Shown piece after piece: positions 39,451 through 54,400 of a DNA stretch of 64,000 nucleotides. The notes under the pieces are model-generated. The model was not told where the DNA came from. It made no database searches and worked only from the letters and a program-made list of their open reading frames with translations. Source of the stretch: Burhinus oedicnemus (taxonomy: Eukaryota > Chordata > Aves > Charadriiformes > Burhinidae); the NCBI GenBank assembly GCA_008921705.1, contig VFFE01007215.1, forward strand, positions 5,219,513-5,283,512, read 5' to 3'. Numbering within the stretch: the first letter of the stretch is position 1; the number at the start of each line of letters is the position of its first letter. Position numbers and translations under genes: made by a program.

Positions 39451-42400
39451 CTGGAAGAATATAAAGAAAAAAATTGCCATTTTTGTAACCATACATGCAG
39501 AAGATACACAAATACCATATTTCTTTTTCTTCTGAAAATTAATTTATAGATTTCAAGGATTTGTTCATTTTTAAAACAGAACAAATAGATGTAATGGGCA
39601 ATAACAACCAATGCATAAGCAAGAGCAATTATTCCAAAAGGCTAATAAAATGTCATTTTAAAATATTATTATATTAACTTAGAAATAAGTTCTCTGTAAC
39701 AAAGAAAGATGGTTTAGGTCATCTGAGTTAACAGGTACCAGTCAAGAGGATAAACTACATTGGTTATTATTGTCTTTCATGAGGCACTAATTTTATATCT
39801 GAACAAGAAATGCTCTACTTGTCGGCAAAAACAAACGCTCAAAACTTCCCAATCTAGTAGAAAGCAAGTTACATTTCTACAATTGTGCCCATAAGGGGGA
39901 ATTACAAGAATGTAAACTATAATGATTTAGAATGCACTTTTCCTTGTAACTTTCTGGCAATAATTGCTAAATGTATTTGGATTCTGTAACATTTGGAAGG
40001 ATTCAATGAATTGTGAATTAAAGTCATGCTTAAAGAAGTCTTTATGCAACTGATTGTTTAGATAGAAAATACTTAATTTAAGTCCATGTGGTAAATACCA
40101 GTGATTTTCTCCACTTAGCTGAACTACAGGTAATTTGCATGCATCTTACCCAGTCTTTAAGATTTAACCATACAAGTTCATGAATCTCTACACAGACTGA
40201 ACAATTACACTTCTGTGTAGCATAAATTAAGTTTTACCACACAAATGAAAGTAGTAAGAAAGAAGCAGGAAAACAAAAACTGGGAATTAGGCTACAGTAC
40301 CTTGATTTCACTTCAGAAGTACTTGAATTCATGAGGATTTCTAAAATGCATACAAGGATAATAGCTGTACATCTACATGGATCGGGATCAAGTCTAACAT
40401 TGTACCTGCAAAAAATGGTTTAAAAAGCATGTTACTTCTAAGCTAGGCTACCAAATAAAATCCAAGTTGGGAACAAGCATGTGCTGATAACAACAAACAT
40501 ACAAGAAATTTATATGGCATCACAGCCTGATTTTAAATCCTTTCTGAATCATTACTTCCTTCAGCATATCACTGATTCATTTAACACCTACTTATATTAT
40601 AACATAAACCAGATTGCATAGAAAAAACAATTATAATTAACAGAAGTCTTTGATACTATAAGGTAGCTAATAATATAAGGAGTCAAACATTTGCAATTTT
40701 TACTATCTTCAAAGGTTTGTATTATTTTCTTCCACCTTACTGGCAATTCAAGAAGTTACCTGAGATTTTTTAACCAATAAATTAAAGATGGCAAGTTGAG
40801 CAGCACAATCCATGTGAATAAATTAAGAATTGTAATATGCATCTTAAGACTGTTAACGGCTTCAGCAATTGTTGTACTGTTGGAAAGAGATTGTGTTGCT
40901 TTTGAGGTACTTTCCATCGAACTCTGGTTTTTGACTGTGTGTATACTGGAGTTCTGTGAAGTTTCTTTTGAGTGGTCTGAATCCTGAAAATAAAAGGCGA
41001 AAGTCGTAAAAACATGCACAGGCTTGTAAGAACCTATGCTGGGGGAGGAGGAGGGAAAAACTATCCTAACAGTATCATACCAGCTCTGATTTAAGAAGAA
41101 AATTTGCAATTTATCTCTCAAAATGCCATCAAAAGCAAAGTTAAATAGTTCAATTTTAAAGCATCTAGATTTAATGGAGAGTGGAGATGCCCTGACACCA
41201 ATGCAGTGACAAGAAATGGAGTTCCTGGAAGGAGGAAGAACAGAATAAAAGGAGTAATAAAGCATGCAGGTGAAAATCACAGATGATCATCATGGAAAAA
41301 GATACAGGAGGTAATGCAACCGGGAGTAAAACACTAGCTGTAGGAATAAATAACTAAGATAAACTAATGAGCTGGCAGATGCTAACTTCCAATGACAGGG
41401 AAAAAAAACCACACAAATGAAACAAAACCAAGAAAAATTATATGGAGATGAAAAGAGGAGGAGAGTATTTAAAACTAAACACACAAAAAACAGTCAAAGA
41501 AACGCAAAGGAAACTGCCAACAACTTTTTCTGGCAGACTGCTTTCTTAATTATGTTTGCAAAAAACAACATGTAGTTATTATCTGCTTGTATCCACACAG
41601 GCTTACATTTTGAATCCTATACCTTAAAAGTAACGGAAGAAAACAAACAAAGTTCACAATGCACGAAACCCAATGCTTCTTCACTCCTTTTTAAACAGCT
41701 CACAATTTACTGCAGTCTCAGTCCATATCCATCTAATAAATCATGTTTGTCGTCTCCTGATTAAAAACATCCCTAAACTCCACAAACTACCTATATGGAA
41801 AAAATACTTACCTGTAGTATAGATTAGTATCTAGAAATTAATTTTTTTTCTTTAGATGAGGCATGTCTAATCAAATGCCAACATTTAGACAAAAACTATT
41901 GTTCTGTACGTATTCAGAGACTAAGTTTTCTTCTTAAAGGAATTTCAAACAAGTTCACACTGCAGTAGTCTTGAACAGTGAATGCAACAGTCATACGTGA
42001 TGGAACAGGCTACTCATGTCCTGGCTTTTCTTTCATGTCATGCACACAGTAAGTAAACTACAGCCATCCAGTCCTCACAGCACAACCTAATACTACCAAG
42101 GCAAGACAATAACAATTCATAATGTATAGGTCTGCCAAACAATTTTTGGTCACAATTTTGACTAGAAGCTGGAACAGACTTACCCCATTAAGCATGTTTT
42201 GTTCTACTCTTACATTCACATGCAGTTTTATAACCTGCAAGACAGACAGTTCAGCTTTTTTAGTAATGTTTCTTCAGACAAAAGCTCTAGTATACAAGAA
42301 AAAAAAAATTGGCTAATTATTTTTTGACCCTTTTTATAGCTAGATGATTCTAGGGCCCCAATGGAGCTGCGATGCAAGAACTCCCTCTGCCTTTTTTATC

Positions 42401-45400
42401 AGCAGCATTCAAAGTCCTCCCTTAAGGAAGGATTTCCAAGCACAGAAAGAAACTTACGCTGCTCTGCTTTCTCCCCTTCCACTGTGCTTGACAGAGAATA
42501 CAGAGTGGAAAATCTGCACATTCCTCACCTCCTGCTGCTAATCCAGTTGTACTTCACTTTCTGCAGAAACCATTAAACAGGCCTCATAGGAAAAGTCTCA
42601 TGTCAGATTTACTGCAGAAGGGGGAACATCCTTCACAGGGTGACCTTATGTCACAGGGAGTGCAATTAGAGATAGACCTGTTCCTCAGGCTGTGCCTTCA
42701 GCTGCCATCTATCTACTTCAGACCACCTGTAAGCTGCTCTGCTTTGTGCGTACTCCCAGGTGCATGGCCCAATGCTTCCCTAGTAGCTAAGTATAGTAGC
42801 TGATTTAGCAGCTATATAACCATAGGGTGAATCAGATAAGTTAGATGCTCTGATGCAAGGAAGACCATGGAAACTGAATGGCAGGGACTAAATATGGATC
42901 TTTGTGGCACTAGCCAAGGGATCAGATTAGACATACAGTAAGACCATCCTAATTCTACAATATATCCACCCTCCTTCCTTTTACTCCATAAAGATTTCTG
43001 AAAAGTCTTTTAAGATAAAACGTTTGACAGGACATTCCATGTCCTTCCTTTGCTAAAGTTTATCTTCAAGGGGGTTATTAGTCTTTGATTTTATAACATT
43101 ACCCATCCATAAGTTAAAAAACGCAATTATATGCATTATTGTAGTGAGTACATGGGAACACTGTACGTTTCTTTCAAAAAAGCATTATCAAAAGAACAAA
43201 ATAATTCTAAAGATTACAAGATTGTGAGAGTCTGATAAGTTCAAAAAACACCTATTTCAAGTATGTGAATAACAACATTTAAGTATGAAAAATGATAATT
43301 TTTGTTTTTAACACGGGGTTAATTCAAAGCATACAGAATTCAGTTACAAATTCAAAATGTTTAGCCTTTCAGTACCTTAAACAAGTATTGAAGATAAATA
43401 ATGAATACAGCAAATGCACCGCAAGTGGTCCAGCTAACTAAAGCAAGGGATAACACCCCGCAGAGTCTTCTGGGTGTAATCAACTTGTTGTCTTTATGAA
43501 GTACAGTAGGTCTAAAGAAACAAAACTGCTGTTATACTTTTGTAACAACATCAACACTACAAAGATGAAAGAATAATTCTGTTTTGTGAATCACTGAAAA
43601 GAATAAATCGCTCCTGAATATTGATTAAACACTGAAAAAAATAAAGTTAGACAAACTTTAACATATAATCAACTGCTACATAAGCTACCTTGGGGAAAAA
43701 AATAAAAAAAGCCCCTCAACTTTCCTGTCAAATGAACCTACGTTCTGGAGGGTGTAAGATTTTGTATGTCTGTAAATAATGTATTATTTTTACTTCATTA
43801 GGGGAACATAAAGGATACATTGGTGAACATAAACCATTAGATAATGCCAACTGTAGATCTGCATCAATCACTGAGTTCTTCTGTTCAGCCCAAGAGAACA
43901 AGTATCATCTTATTATTACTGCACAGCAGCATCATGAAAGTGACTCCTAATTCAAATGTTAATGCACTGCAGTATTCAATGATAGTACAGCAGTATAAAA
44001 CAGTAAGTTTCCAAGAGATTAATTCTGTGACAAACATTCTTCCCAGACAGGAATTTCTGCTTGCTCACAGACTGTGTCTGAGAGACACAGAAAAGCTTAT
44101 TTTAAGTTTCCGGATTCCAGCTGCTACGACTAAGAGACAAGTATGACTCTGAAACGACAAAGATGAGCTGAGAAGGTGTGACAATGAGGGGAATGCAGTG
44201 GGAAGGAAGTGCAATAAAACTATGAAAAAGTCTGTACTTCTTGGATATTCACGGGATATTCCAGTATTAAAATAGACACTGAGAACAGAAAAAGTGTTAT
44301 TTGGAAAACACAATTTTAAAAGCCTGTCCAACAAATACTGAAAATAACCACAAAAAAAAAAAAAAAAAAAGCTAGCTGACAAGAACAAAGAATTCCACAG
44401 GCAGCTAGTGACAAATTCTTTGCTGCTGGCTGTATCAGATAATTTCGGAACACTAAGCAAAAGTCAAATGAATATCCTCTACTTTAGAGAGAATTACAGA
44501 AAATAAATGTGGCTTTTGTTGGGTTTTTTTTGTTTGGTTTTTTTCAAGAAATTCAAAAGTAGATCAAAAACTGTGTAAGGTACTAGGACTGTGTAAGGCA
44601 CTAGAATTTCAAAATTAATCAGCTAACTTACGTGCAGACACACAAAAATCTTAATTTTCCTGCCTCTGCCCAAGACATTCTCAGGGTTTGCAGGAAATCT
44701 CAGGGTTTGCAGGAAATCAAAAGCTTTAAAGAAGAGTACGAATTGAGCTAAAACCTTTAAAAATCTAATAAACATAGTTTCAAAACCTAGAAGTTCATCA
44801 CTTCGTCACTTAAAACTAATACTGAAGCATCCACTGTAATTTCTAAACAAGACGACTGAGAAGAAATAGCTAACACCACATCTATTATTCGGTAGAATAA
44901 GACCAGAAGTGCTCGTGGTGAAAAAAGAAAGACTTCATTTAGCAGATATTTTTCTGAGTAGAGAGCATCCCGACCAACTTTCTGGAGACAGTGAGTTGGC
45001 TCAAATCTAGCTGAGGACTGTTATCAGTGTCAGAACACTCAGACCATTAAAACAGCTAAGTATGTTATCCAAATTACCAATTAACTCTTTCAAAATCTCT
45101 TTATCTTCCTTGCTTTTTTTTAAACCCACTTTCATATTTGAATACTCATCTGTACAAGCAAAAACATCTCAGTGTTCTTAGACTGATCTATAAAACTCAT
45201 CAGTCTTGTAGAGGGAGATAAATGTCCAAGAAATTTTTATTTTACAAACTTGTTTGCATTCTTCAATGCAGTTTATCCAATATGAACAATGAGGAACAAA
45301 TTGCAATGCTTATAGTCCCTTTTGTAAACATATAAATTTATTTTTTGAGCTGCTGAAAAGGAAATAGTTCAGTTGCTTTCTTTTCCCCAACAAGCCTTAC

Positions 45401-48400
45401 TCAAAAACAAACTGAAAACCTTTATAACAGCTGGTGAAGGAAACAAGAAAGCCATTTATACTCCCTTTTGGAGATGTGGAATAAGGAATATGAGGCAACC
45501 CTCATATGTCATTAGTACTTAACACTGACAAACCCAGATGGCTAAAATCATGTATGAACCGTATTGCAGAATTCAATCTGCCCAAGCATTCACACTGAAG
45601 CAAACAGGAAAACATCGACAGGGTCACAGTCATCTAAAAGAGCACAGTTATACAGCATAATATTGTTTTACCTAATCAGAGTTAACCATAATGAAGAGAA
45701 GAGTCTCAGAGATGCAGAGAAAAATACTCCACTCCAGAAGGCAATGCCTGTCCCAAAAAGAAATAGAATCAGGGACACAAGTGGGAACCATGCATCCTGA
45801 CTACTCAGTACAGCAGCATCCACCTCTGGTAGTGACAGTGATTCCCATATCACTCTAAACCAGTGAAACCTGCCAAAAACATGAAAGCAGTATTACTTAT
45901 CACTTCCAATTGCCATTACAGTAAGACATATATAAACTATTCCTCCTACTACAGCCTTTCAAACCAAAAATCACAGTCAGGTGTTCACAATGATTACAGA
46001 TATAATAATATTCCTCCCCACCAATAGTTTTTCTGAAACTTCTGGTTTGGAAACTGCTTTAAATAAACAAACAAGTTATGCAAACTCACCCCTGCAGAAA
46101 CACAACAATGCTTATGAGAGGTTCTACTTTGTAGGGTTTAGCTGTCCTAACTAGCTCAAGGGAGAAGTCTGAACACTGGCCTAGAATCAAGAACAGAAAG
46201 CATCTATACTTATTATTTTGTCAGGAACTTTAACAAAGAAGATCCACAATAAAAAGTAAATTCAAACAAAGGTTTGAAAGTTTACTTTAAAACAAGATAA
46301 CTGTGTCTTATAATAGTACTGTAAGTCAGCATACTTCATCATCAAGGCCCTTATTAGCTGGACCACTCATACTCAGGTAATATGAGACAACAGCTTCTAC
46401 AGAGATTACCAAATTTGTTACAAACACCACTTGAATTTAAATAAAAATGCATTTTGTCTGAATACATGACTAGAAGTTAGTCTGCAAATCTCAAAGTGTT
46501 TTGTGCATATTAACAATACATTTTAAACTTTTACATGTCTTTTTAAGGAGACTTCTATTGATTCTAAAATACTGTGCAACACCAATCATTCACAAAGAAG
46601 GGACTGCAGAGTAAAATAATAAGGAAATATTCTGCTGCAACACAACCTTGGAGAGCTACCAACAAAGAAAAACAAACTGAAGAGCACAGATCCACGTGCT
46701 TGCACAAATTCAATGACACTTAGCTTAAAAAGATTCACAACTAGCTAGTCTTTCAACAGTACATTGTGTAAGTAATTTATTTAAAAACACTTGTGATAGG
46801 GACAAAAAAAATTCTAGAAAGCTACCTGTTGATAACAATGTGCTCAATTGTCCTCCATAAGTAAGAATAATATTAGAAACAACATAGACAGGAAGAGCGC
46901 CAGCATGGAACCTTATTACCTGAAAGACAAGGTCATAAGGATAACTTTTAATTTATATATAAAAAAATATTTTTAAAAAATACACACACACAAATATTAT
47001 CATGAAGCAAGTATGATCAGGCGATTGGAAAATCTTTAAAATATTCAAATAGTTTCTCATTTTGATGCATAAGTATCTGATAACCACCATTAGCAATTAA
47101 CATGTATGGAAAACACTCAGATCACTCATAAATGGCTAACCAAACGTGTTTTGATAAATGACCAAATTATAAATGAATGCTTTTTTTCAAGTCAAGACAA
47201 ATATGAAAAGAACATACTAGCATAATAATGGTATTTCAGTAAAACAAATTAAAAAATCAAAAGGACACTTTCCAAGCAAAACCTGCATATAGTTATATAT
47301 GCTTTTGTGCAAAGAATTTTTGGAGGCAATTTCATGTATGCATTAATTGGCTTCCACTGTCCCAAATCATGAAGGGGTATCTGTTTAATATACAAATAGC
47401 ACAGGATTTCTTCTAAAATGATAACAAAATGAAAAATCCTTGCTATAAATGCATACATTCAGATAGACAAACTGGCCAGTAATATTCTAGCACTACACTT
47501 AGGTGCTTGAGAATTAATTACTTTTTAGAATCAGAAAATTGCAGATGGCTGGTCTATTTTTACTGATACTGATGTCGAAATATATTCTTCATTGATAACC
47601 AAAGAAAATTTGTTGAAGAGGAGCATATGGATCTACTTAGACTTCTTTTCCCTAACTTTTACTTGATGCCAAATGTATTTTAAAGTTTTAACACTACTGA
47701 CTCATCAGGCAAGAAAGTGGAAGTGACCTACAGTGTCATCCCTTTACAGATATTCAGCTAACCACAAAGCCAAATGCTCAACATTTACAATAGCTCTTTA
47801 GAGCTAGAGTGCTTTTCTACTCCTCTGAAAACTGAGGCCTGACATTTATCCAGATGGGATGCCTTGCCAAGTGATGAGGTTTTAAATGATCATTGAATAG
47901 TGTTCCTCTTGGCATCAAGCAGGAATTTGAAGTGCCATAGTAAGGAAGAGAAAAAGGGAAAACTTCTATAGATGCTACTGACATAAAAAACAATCTAGTA
48001 CTAGAAGGTTTTCTTACTTGCCCAAGAATCTGTAAAAGTGACGTCTTCAGAATTACCTTGATAAAAAAAAAACACCACGTTTTATTGTTTTATACAACAG
48101 TAAGCATAAGCAGAAAATACTTTTATTTTTAAGTAATCAACTTAACTATTAGAATACAACAATCCCATAACTACAATGTACAACAGCTTACTACTGATTT
48201 TTTAAAAACAAATGCTTTAAAGTTTCTCTTAGAAATGACCATCCAACTTTCAATATTACTCCAGCTGTTGCAAAATACTTGTAACATGCAGTACATTTAC
48301 AAAAAGGCCAAACAGCCCACCTTTAGATTTGCTTAGTATTTATTTTGAGTAATTAGCTATATTTTAAAAGACTGAATTATGCAAAAATTATACAGCAATG

Positions 48401-51400
48401 CAAACTAGCTATAAAATAAACTTGTATTACTCACTTCATACTGACAGTCTGAGGAAGAGTAAATATTTAACTCTGGAACCCTGTCGTCATTTTGAGGTTG
48501 AGCTGTATGCAGTTTTGCAGAAATCTCAGTAAAAGATGGAACTCTGAAACATCAACTTAATTGGTAATTGTCCGTGTAATCAAAAAAAGCCAAACATGCC
48601 TTAGTCTTCAACAAGTGCACATAAAGCAGAACTAGAACACAAAGTGTCACCTCAAGCTATGAGCAAAATGGTATAATGGACTTGTTTATCCCATCACAAA
48701 GAACTACATAACATTCTCAATCCACTGTCCTCTGAACTATCAAGGGGCATGGTACTGATGAAAACAGACAAATTTAGTATTAGTGTACGCACTGCCTCAC
48801 AGAACATGTAAGTATGCTGAGTGACAAGAATGGCAAGGACAGGTTCTCAAGAATACAATTCACTTTCCCGCAAGTATTACATTATTAGCAAATACAGGGA
48901 AAAAAATAGGGAGGTATCCTTAAGACCTCTGAAATAAAGAAGGAAGACAGTTTTTCAACCATCTAAAAAAACCCTCAAGTTGTTCAACTGCAATTCATGA
49001 ATGACACATATTCCAAGCTGTATCACTTGATTTTGTCAAGACTATGCTGCTGAAGCAGCTTTGGGCTGCTGTGTGATCCAAACCCTAGGTTACGGGAAGA
49101 AGCCAGCATCCAGAGCAGCCTCTCTATTCCTCACTCATGAGGGTGTCAAAGATTATGCTGAGAATTTCAGATCAGCAAGTCTACTTCCTTTGAAAAAATT
49201 GTGATAAGTATTAAACAATTAGTAGATATTCTTATTCTGAGCAAAACTCAAAACAACTGTCAACAAGGGCAGAAAGGTAAATAAGGAAAAGATGCAGAAG
49301 CAAAACACTTAAGACTAGAGAAGTTGTCTCATATCAGAAATGTTACCCCAACAGGATGTAAACATCCTTCAAAAACATAACAAGAAGTAAGTTATAATTG
49401 CTAAAGTCCTTACTTCGCTACAATTATTGAGTCTTCATGTGACCAGGGTATATGAAGTCTGTAAACACTAGGTTTTCTTTCTGAAATGGAAGAGAATTTA
49501 AAAATATAAAATTAATTAATAACAAGATGTGGCAACTGTCTCCAAAAACTAAACTGCAAGTAAAACAAAGGTGGTACATAGATCACTATACAGAATCACT
49601 GTGCTTGCAGTTACATTGCAATTCACGTTGCAATGCAGATCAGTGCAGTTAACATTGACCAAAAATGACATTTTTAAACTCCTGCTATTACAGAACAAGA
49701 CAGTGAGACGTCAATGTTTAAAGGCAGGACAGTTATGAGAAAGTTTCTGGTTTTCAATATAAACCTGTAACCTCAAGCTAATGAATCCATCACTTTTTTT
49801 TTTTTTTTTTTTTTTTAAATAAATATCTTTTNNNNNNNNNNNNNNNNNNNNGTATAAAAGCTGAGGGATCAAAGGGTCAGCCTCTTTTTCTTCAATGGCC
49901 GGCGTCCTGGGAGGACTCGGTCTCTGCATCTACCTTTGATCCTGATCCTGACTCCAGATCCGGAATCCAGTTCCTGTCTGTCACTGAGTCCAGTCTGGGA
50001 CTTCCCCTGCGCCTGCTGGTGACGTGATTGTCATCCTGGGAGCTTGATACAGCTTTGTATATTTCATTTCCTTCTAAACTCTTAAGTCTCTCTTTTTCTC
50101 TCTTTTTTTTTTCCCCTCTCTCTTTCCTGCCTCCTGAGTGGAGCAGGAGAGAGAGAGCATCTGTTGTTCCACCGGATTGGGCCAATCTGGCCCAAACCAC
50201 GACAGGAAGTAAGAAAAACAAACATATGAGAACTAATTCCACATCTTCTTTGAACTATCCTTCTTAACAAAAAGTGGAAAGTGAGACATTTGAGCCAATT
50301 ATAACAGTACTGCCTAAACCCCATTGCATGACAGGACTTTTGTTTCCACGAGCTTCAGTCTTGAGAATTTTCAACAAGCTTTGTTTTATAAATTTATACT
50401 TTAGACAAGACTTATATTTACCTTTGAGTGATTGGCAGTGGCTCTCTATATAAATTTTGAAAGCTTGATATATCTAGAACATAAAAAAAAAACAACAAAA
50501 AACACCCACTTACATTCTCTTAACAGTGGTTACATCAGCTTAAAAAATTAAGTACCGTTCTTACTTGGTTAAAGTGCTGGAGCTGTACATTGTACAGTAA
50601 GCCAGTTGAATTTAAAAGGATTTTGCTTGAAGAAAGCCCTGTAAAGGATGTATTATTTTCATATATTAGATAAAATTATTTGAGAACTCGCTACAACTTC
50701 AGATTATTTTTTTTTTCCCCCCAGGAGACTGACATGCTTCTATATCTGTTAGTCAAACCCCCCACATTTTTTATTTCTTTGTCTGTTACTAACTGGAGCA
50801 GTATTAATGTTAGTGAAAACAAACCCCCCAAAACCTCCCTGACCACTGGAATTTTTAGGCAAATTTATTATCCAAATGTTAGTAATATTAGTTTTCCATA
50901 TTTTTTTTTTCCAAAAGTAATAGGCTATACTTACCAAGTGAAAAAAGATGTGTTACAGGAAGCTGTACCGTTCTGGAATCCTCTTTGAAGAATTCACAGT
51001 CCAAAGTATACTGCAATTCAGGATATTAAATACAGCTCTAAACTGAGCACAAGCCTTTGCACTTGCCAAATTCTATCCACAGGCTCAGGCAGAGTACAGG
51101 ACACAAATACTGAAAAGCTACCTCTCCACATTCCAACAACAGGGAACGGTGGGTAGATCATTCCTGTACACAGCAGTAAAAGTTTGGGTAGCTTAAGCTT
51201 GACTTCCAGGTTGCTCTGGCACTCACCCATTTGCAACAGCCTTCAAAAGGCTACTCAAATAGCTGAGAATGACCAGAATCCCGTTCACACCCCTCTTTCT
51301 CAGGTACATCTGTTTTTTTCCGGGGGGGGGGCGGGGAGCTTTGCAAAGGAGTGTGACTCGTCCAAACTCTGGATACAGTTTCCTAAGCTAAAAGCACCTT

Positions 51401-54400
51401 TAGTTTTTCTCCTGAAGTTTAATCATGCAAAAGCAAACCAAAGTATCCAGCAGTTATGAGTTGTCCATCTCTAATAAGTATTTAGTTCACTTGAAAATTA
51501 TTTTCCATCCCATTGTAAATCCAACATTTGCTTACTTTTAAAAGCAGTTTCCAAGATTTAACACTGGACTGCAACTTAGCAGGTTACATTTCACAAGTGA
51601 TTTCTCTTCTATCTTTGCTTATCAAGAATGGTGTATATTACTAATTTAACTACAAGATGTCTCTGTCACAACTGTCTGAAGGTACACTCATACAGAAGCA
51701 TTATAATCACTTCAATCACTTCAGCTGTGAGTAATTTCTTGAATCAGGGATTATTATACCACAGACACAGAGACTGGAATTGTGTTGCAGAAAGGCATGT
51801 CAGATCTACTTAGACTTTGAATTCAAGTTCAGTGTTCTGCCATTTTCAGGACTAACTAGACAGGCCTGCCAGACCCAGCTGGGTAATACACAAAGTCTGC
51901 TTAGATTCACTGCAAGTATTCCTCTTACTGGGATCCTGAGAGGCGTTGATGCAAAGGTATCTAACTCATCTGTGAAATTCAGAACTATCAAAATCTGCAC
52001 AACTCAGTCTACCACATTATTTGTGGTCTCAGAGCTTGCATCTGTACCAAGCTCCCCAGAATCTATACGTGCTGCCTTCAGTTATCTAAAGCATTCTCCA
52101 CTACCCTCAATATGAGAACTGACTGTTCAAAAAGACAAACATTCAGGAATGCAATCAGCATATTAAGAAAAACAAGGAAGAAGAACATTAGAATCTCCAA
52201 CAAGAACTCTAAAGAACCAGTTTGAGAGCTGTCACTTCGTAGGTTTCAAGTACTATTCATGCCTTGCCTTTGGCACTGTATCAAATGAAAATGCTCCTGA
52301 TCTTACAGAAGATAACAAAGTTACCTTTAAACCACACTGGAGTGTAGGTCTATGGTTTCTCAAAGTAACTTAGCACACATTTAATATACTTTCTTTTCCT
52401 TCCGTCGTAGCATCTGAAAGCTATGAACACACTAAGCAAGAAATTTCTATATTTCTTTTTCTTTTTTTACCTTATTGCCAACTGTGGGTGGTACCTGAAT
52501 GACAATGTGGGACAAAGAAGGATAGTCCTGAAGTTTCAGTATTACAACCTTTAAAAAAAACAAAAACAAAACAAAACAAAACAAAAACAAAGAAAAAGAA
52601 AGAAAGAAAAAGAAAAGCCATTACTCAACATACCCCTTTAGCTTGCCCCTGGCCAGTTCCCAGATGTCCACCTCTTGTACCCCTTCCTCTGGAATACAAC
52701 TGCATGCTCCAATACTGTAAACAGAACAGATCCTTCTCCCATGACATGCAACTATCCCACGAAGCACCTCTCCCTTCTACAAATTATGTACAATACTTAC
52801 CTTGGTGGTTGGAAGTAACTCAGCTGTCCAGGATAAATCAGTAGCCTCCAGGCTGTAAAAATTTATGCACATTAAAGGATGAGCATATTCATTACGCAGG
52901 CACTAAGTTATGACAGTGGATTAACATAGCCAGCTTTTCTCTATATATGGATTCACATGATTTTAAACTGAGAACAAGTTTTCGTCTACTGCAGCTAGCT
53001 ACCGTAGTAATTTATCAAACTATAATCATTTCAGATACCGCAAAACTTTTTTTTTTTTGTAAAAAAAAAAAAAAAAAAGTTAGGCAAAGCTCTAGCTTTG
53101 TCATACACAAACCAGCCACCAGTTACTAGCCATGCAACTTCAGACACATAGTGAAAACTCTTAATGAGCTAAACCAGCACTGGCATTGAATTAACACACA
53201 GTTTTATTAGCATCTTTTAAACATCAAAAGTATCAATTTTTCCTATGGGAACATCTAAAACATACCACATAAAACAAAAATTGTGTTAGCTGCTGCAGAG
53301 CTAGCAGCAGTTCTAAAATGGTGTGTACTTGTATTAAGTCAACACACTGAACTGCAACACATTCATTCAGTCATTTTAAGTTATGATTTTTAGACTACCA
53401 GGATACTTCTGTTTCTCTAAATAATTTTACATGACCTCAGGACACAGTCCACAGCAAAAATACTATTATTAGATAAGGTTTTACGTAGCAGTCCTGAACT
53501 AGGCTAACCTGCATTGGATGCTGATCAAAGGTTATACAAAGAAGCAACAGCCAACTTCTCTGTGGATCAGGAAAAACTAATTATAACAACTGGCTATTAG
53601 CTGGAGGCAAGACTCTCTGGCTATACACCTCAGCACAGATCCCAAAACAGATAAACACTCTGCTAGCTCAATTCCACCCAGAAGCTTTCCCTAATCTGAA
53701 GGGTAGATGGAATTTACTTTGACCTTACTTTGCAAGTGTAAGCTAAACCAGTGTTTTAAATCCATTTTGTAACTATTGTAATGACCTGATTCAAATAATC
53801 ACTAAATCACCCACACTTCTAAATATTTTGCATATGACAACAGCAATTCTGGAATAAGAAAACAATAAAAGGGATGCTTCAATCCACTCTTCTGAAGGCT
53901 TTGAGTGACGTTTGATGTTTTCTGTGATAGGATTCTAAAGAGAAGCTACAAAACACACAATTTAGGAATCCAGCACAGCATGTAGTGTCCACAAGAGAGC
54001 ATCAGGAGCAACTTTTCACTGCTACGAAGGTCAAAAATACATCTTAAAGAAGGAAAAAAAAAAAATCACCTATTTTATTCTGTATTCATGCAGTAGTTTA
54101 GAGAAAAACTATTCTTTCCTGTTCTCTTGGTAATACAGAAAGCATGAATTATTCACAGTAAGAATTTTACTTTTCTTCCCAATCTCTTCCTTCTGAAGGA
54201 GAAGGATATTTTATATGCTTTAAATTCAAATGTAGTCTCACAAGATCCATTTGCATAAAGAACAGGAACTGTTTATACTCACCACACTGACGAATTACTG
54301 TTCATACAGCCATAAATCCAGCTACTTGTGTCCTGTAAAGTCAATACCATAAAATAGTACATTACCTATGTGTGACTGTATTTATAAATATATTAAAAAT

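Noticed and set aside
44065..44460. 131-codon minus-strand ORF in PGAP1 intron 22
   Set aside because: It runs through a poly(T) tract (a Phe run), has no splice-bounded structure and resembles no family. Chance.
49892..50324. Open frames across the LTR-like sequence
   Set aside because: They come from the GC-richer LTR and its pyrimidine tract. No retroviral protein signature was seen.
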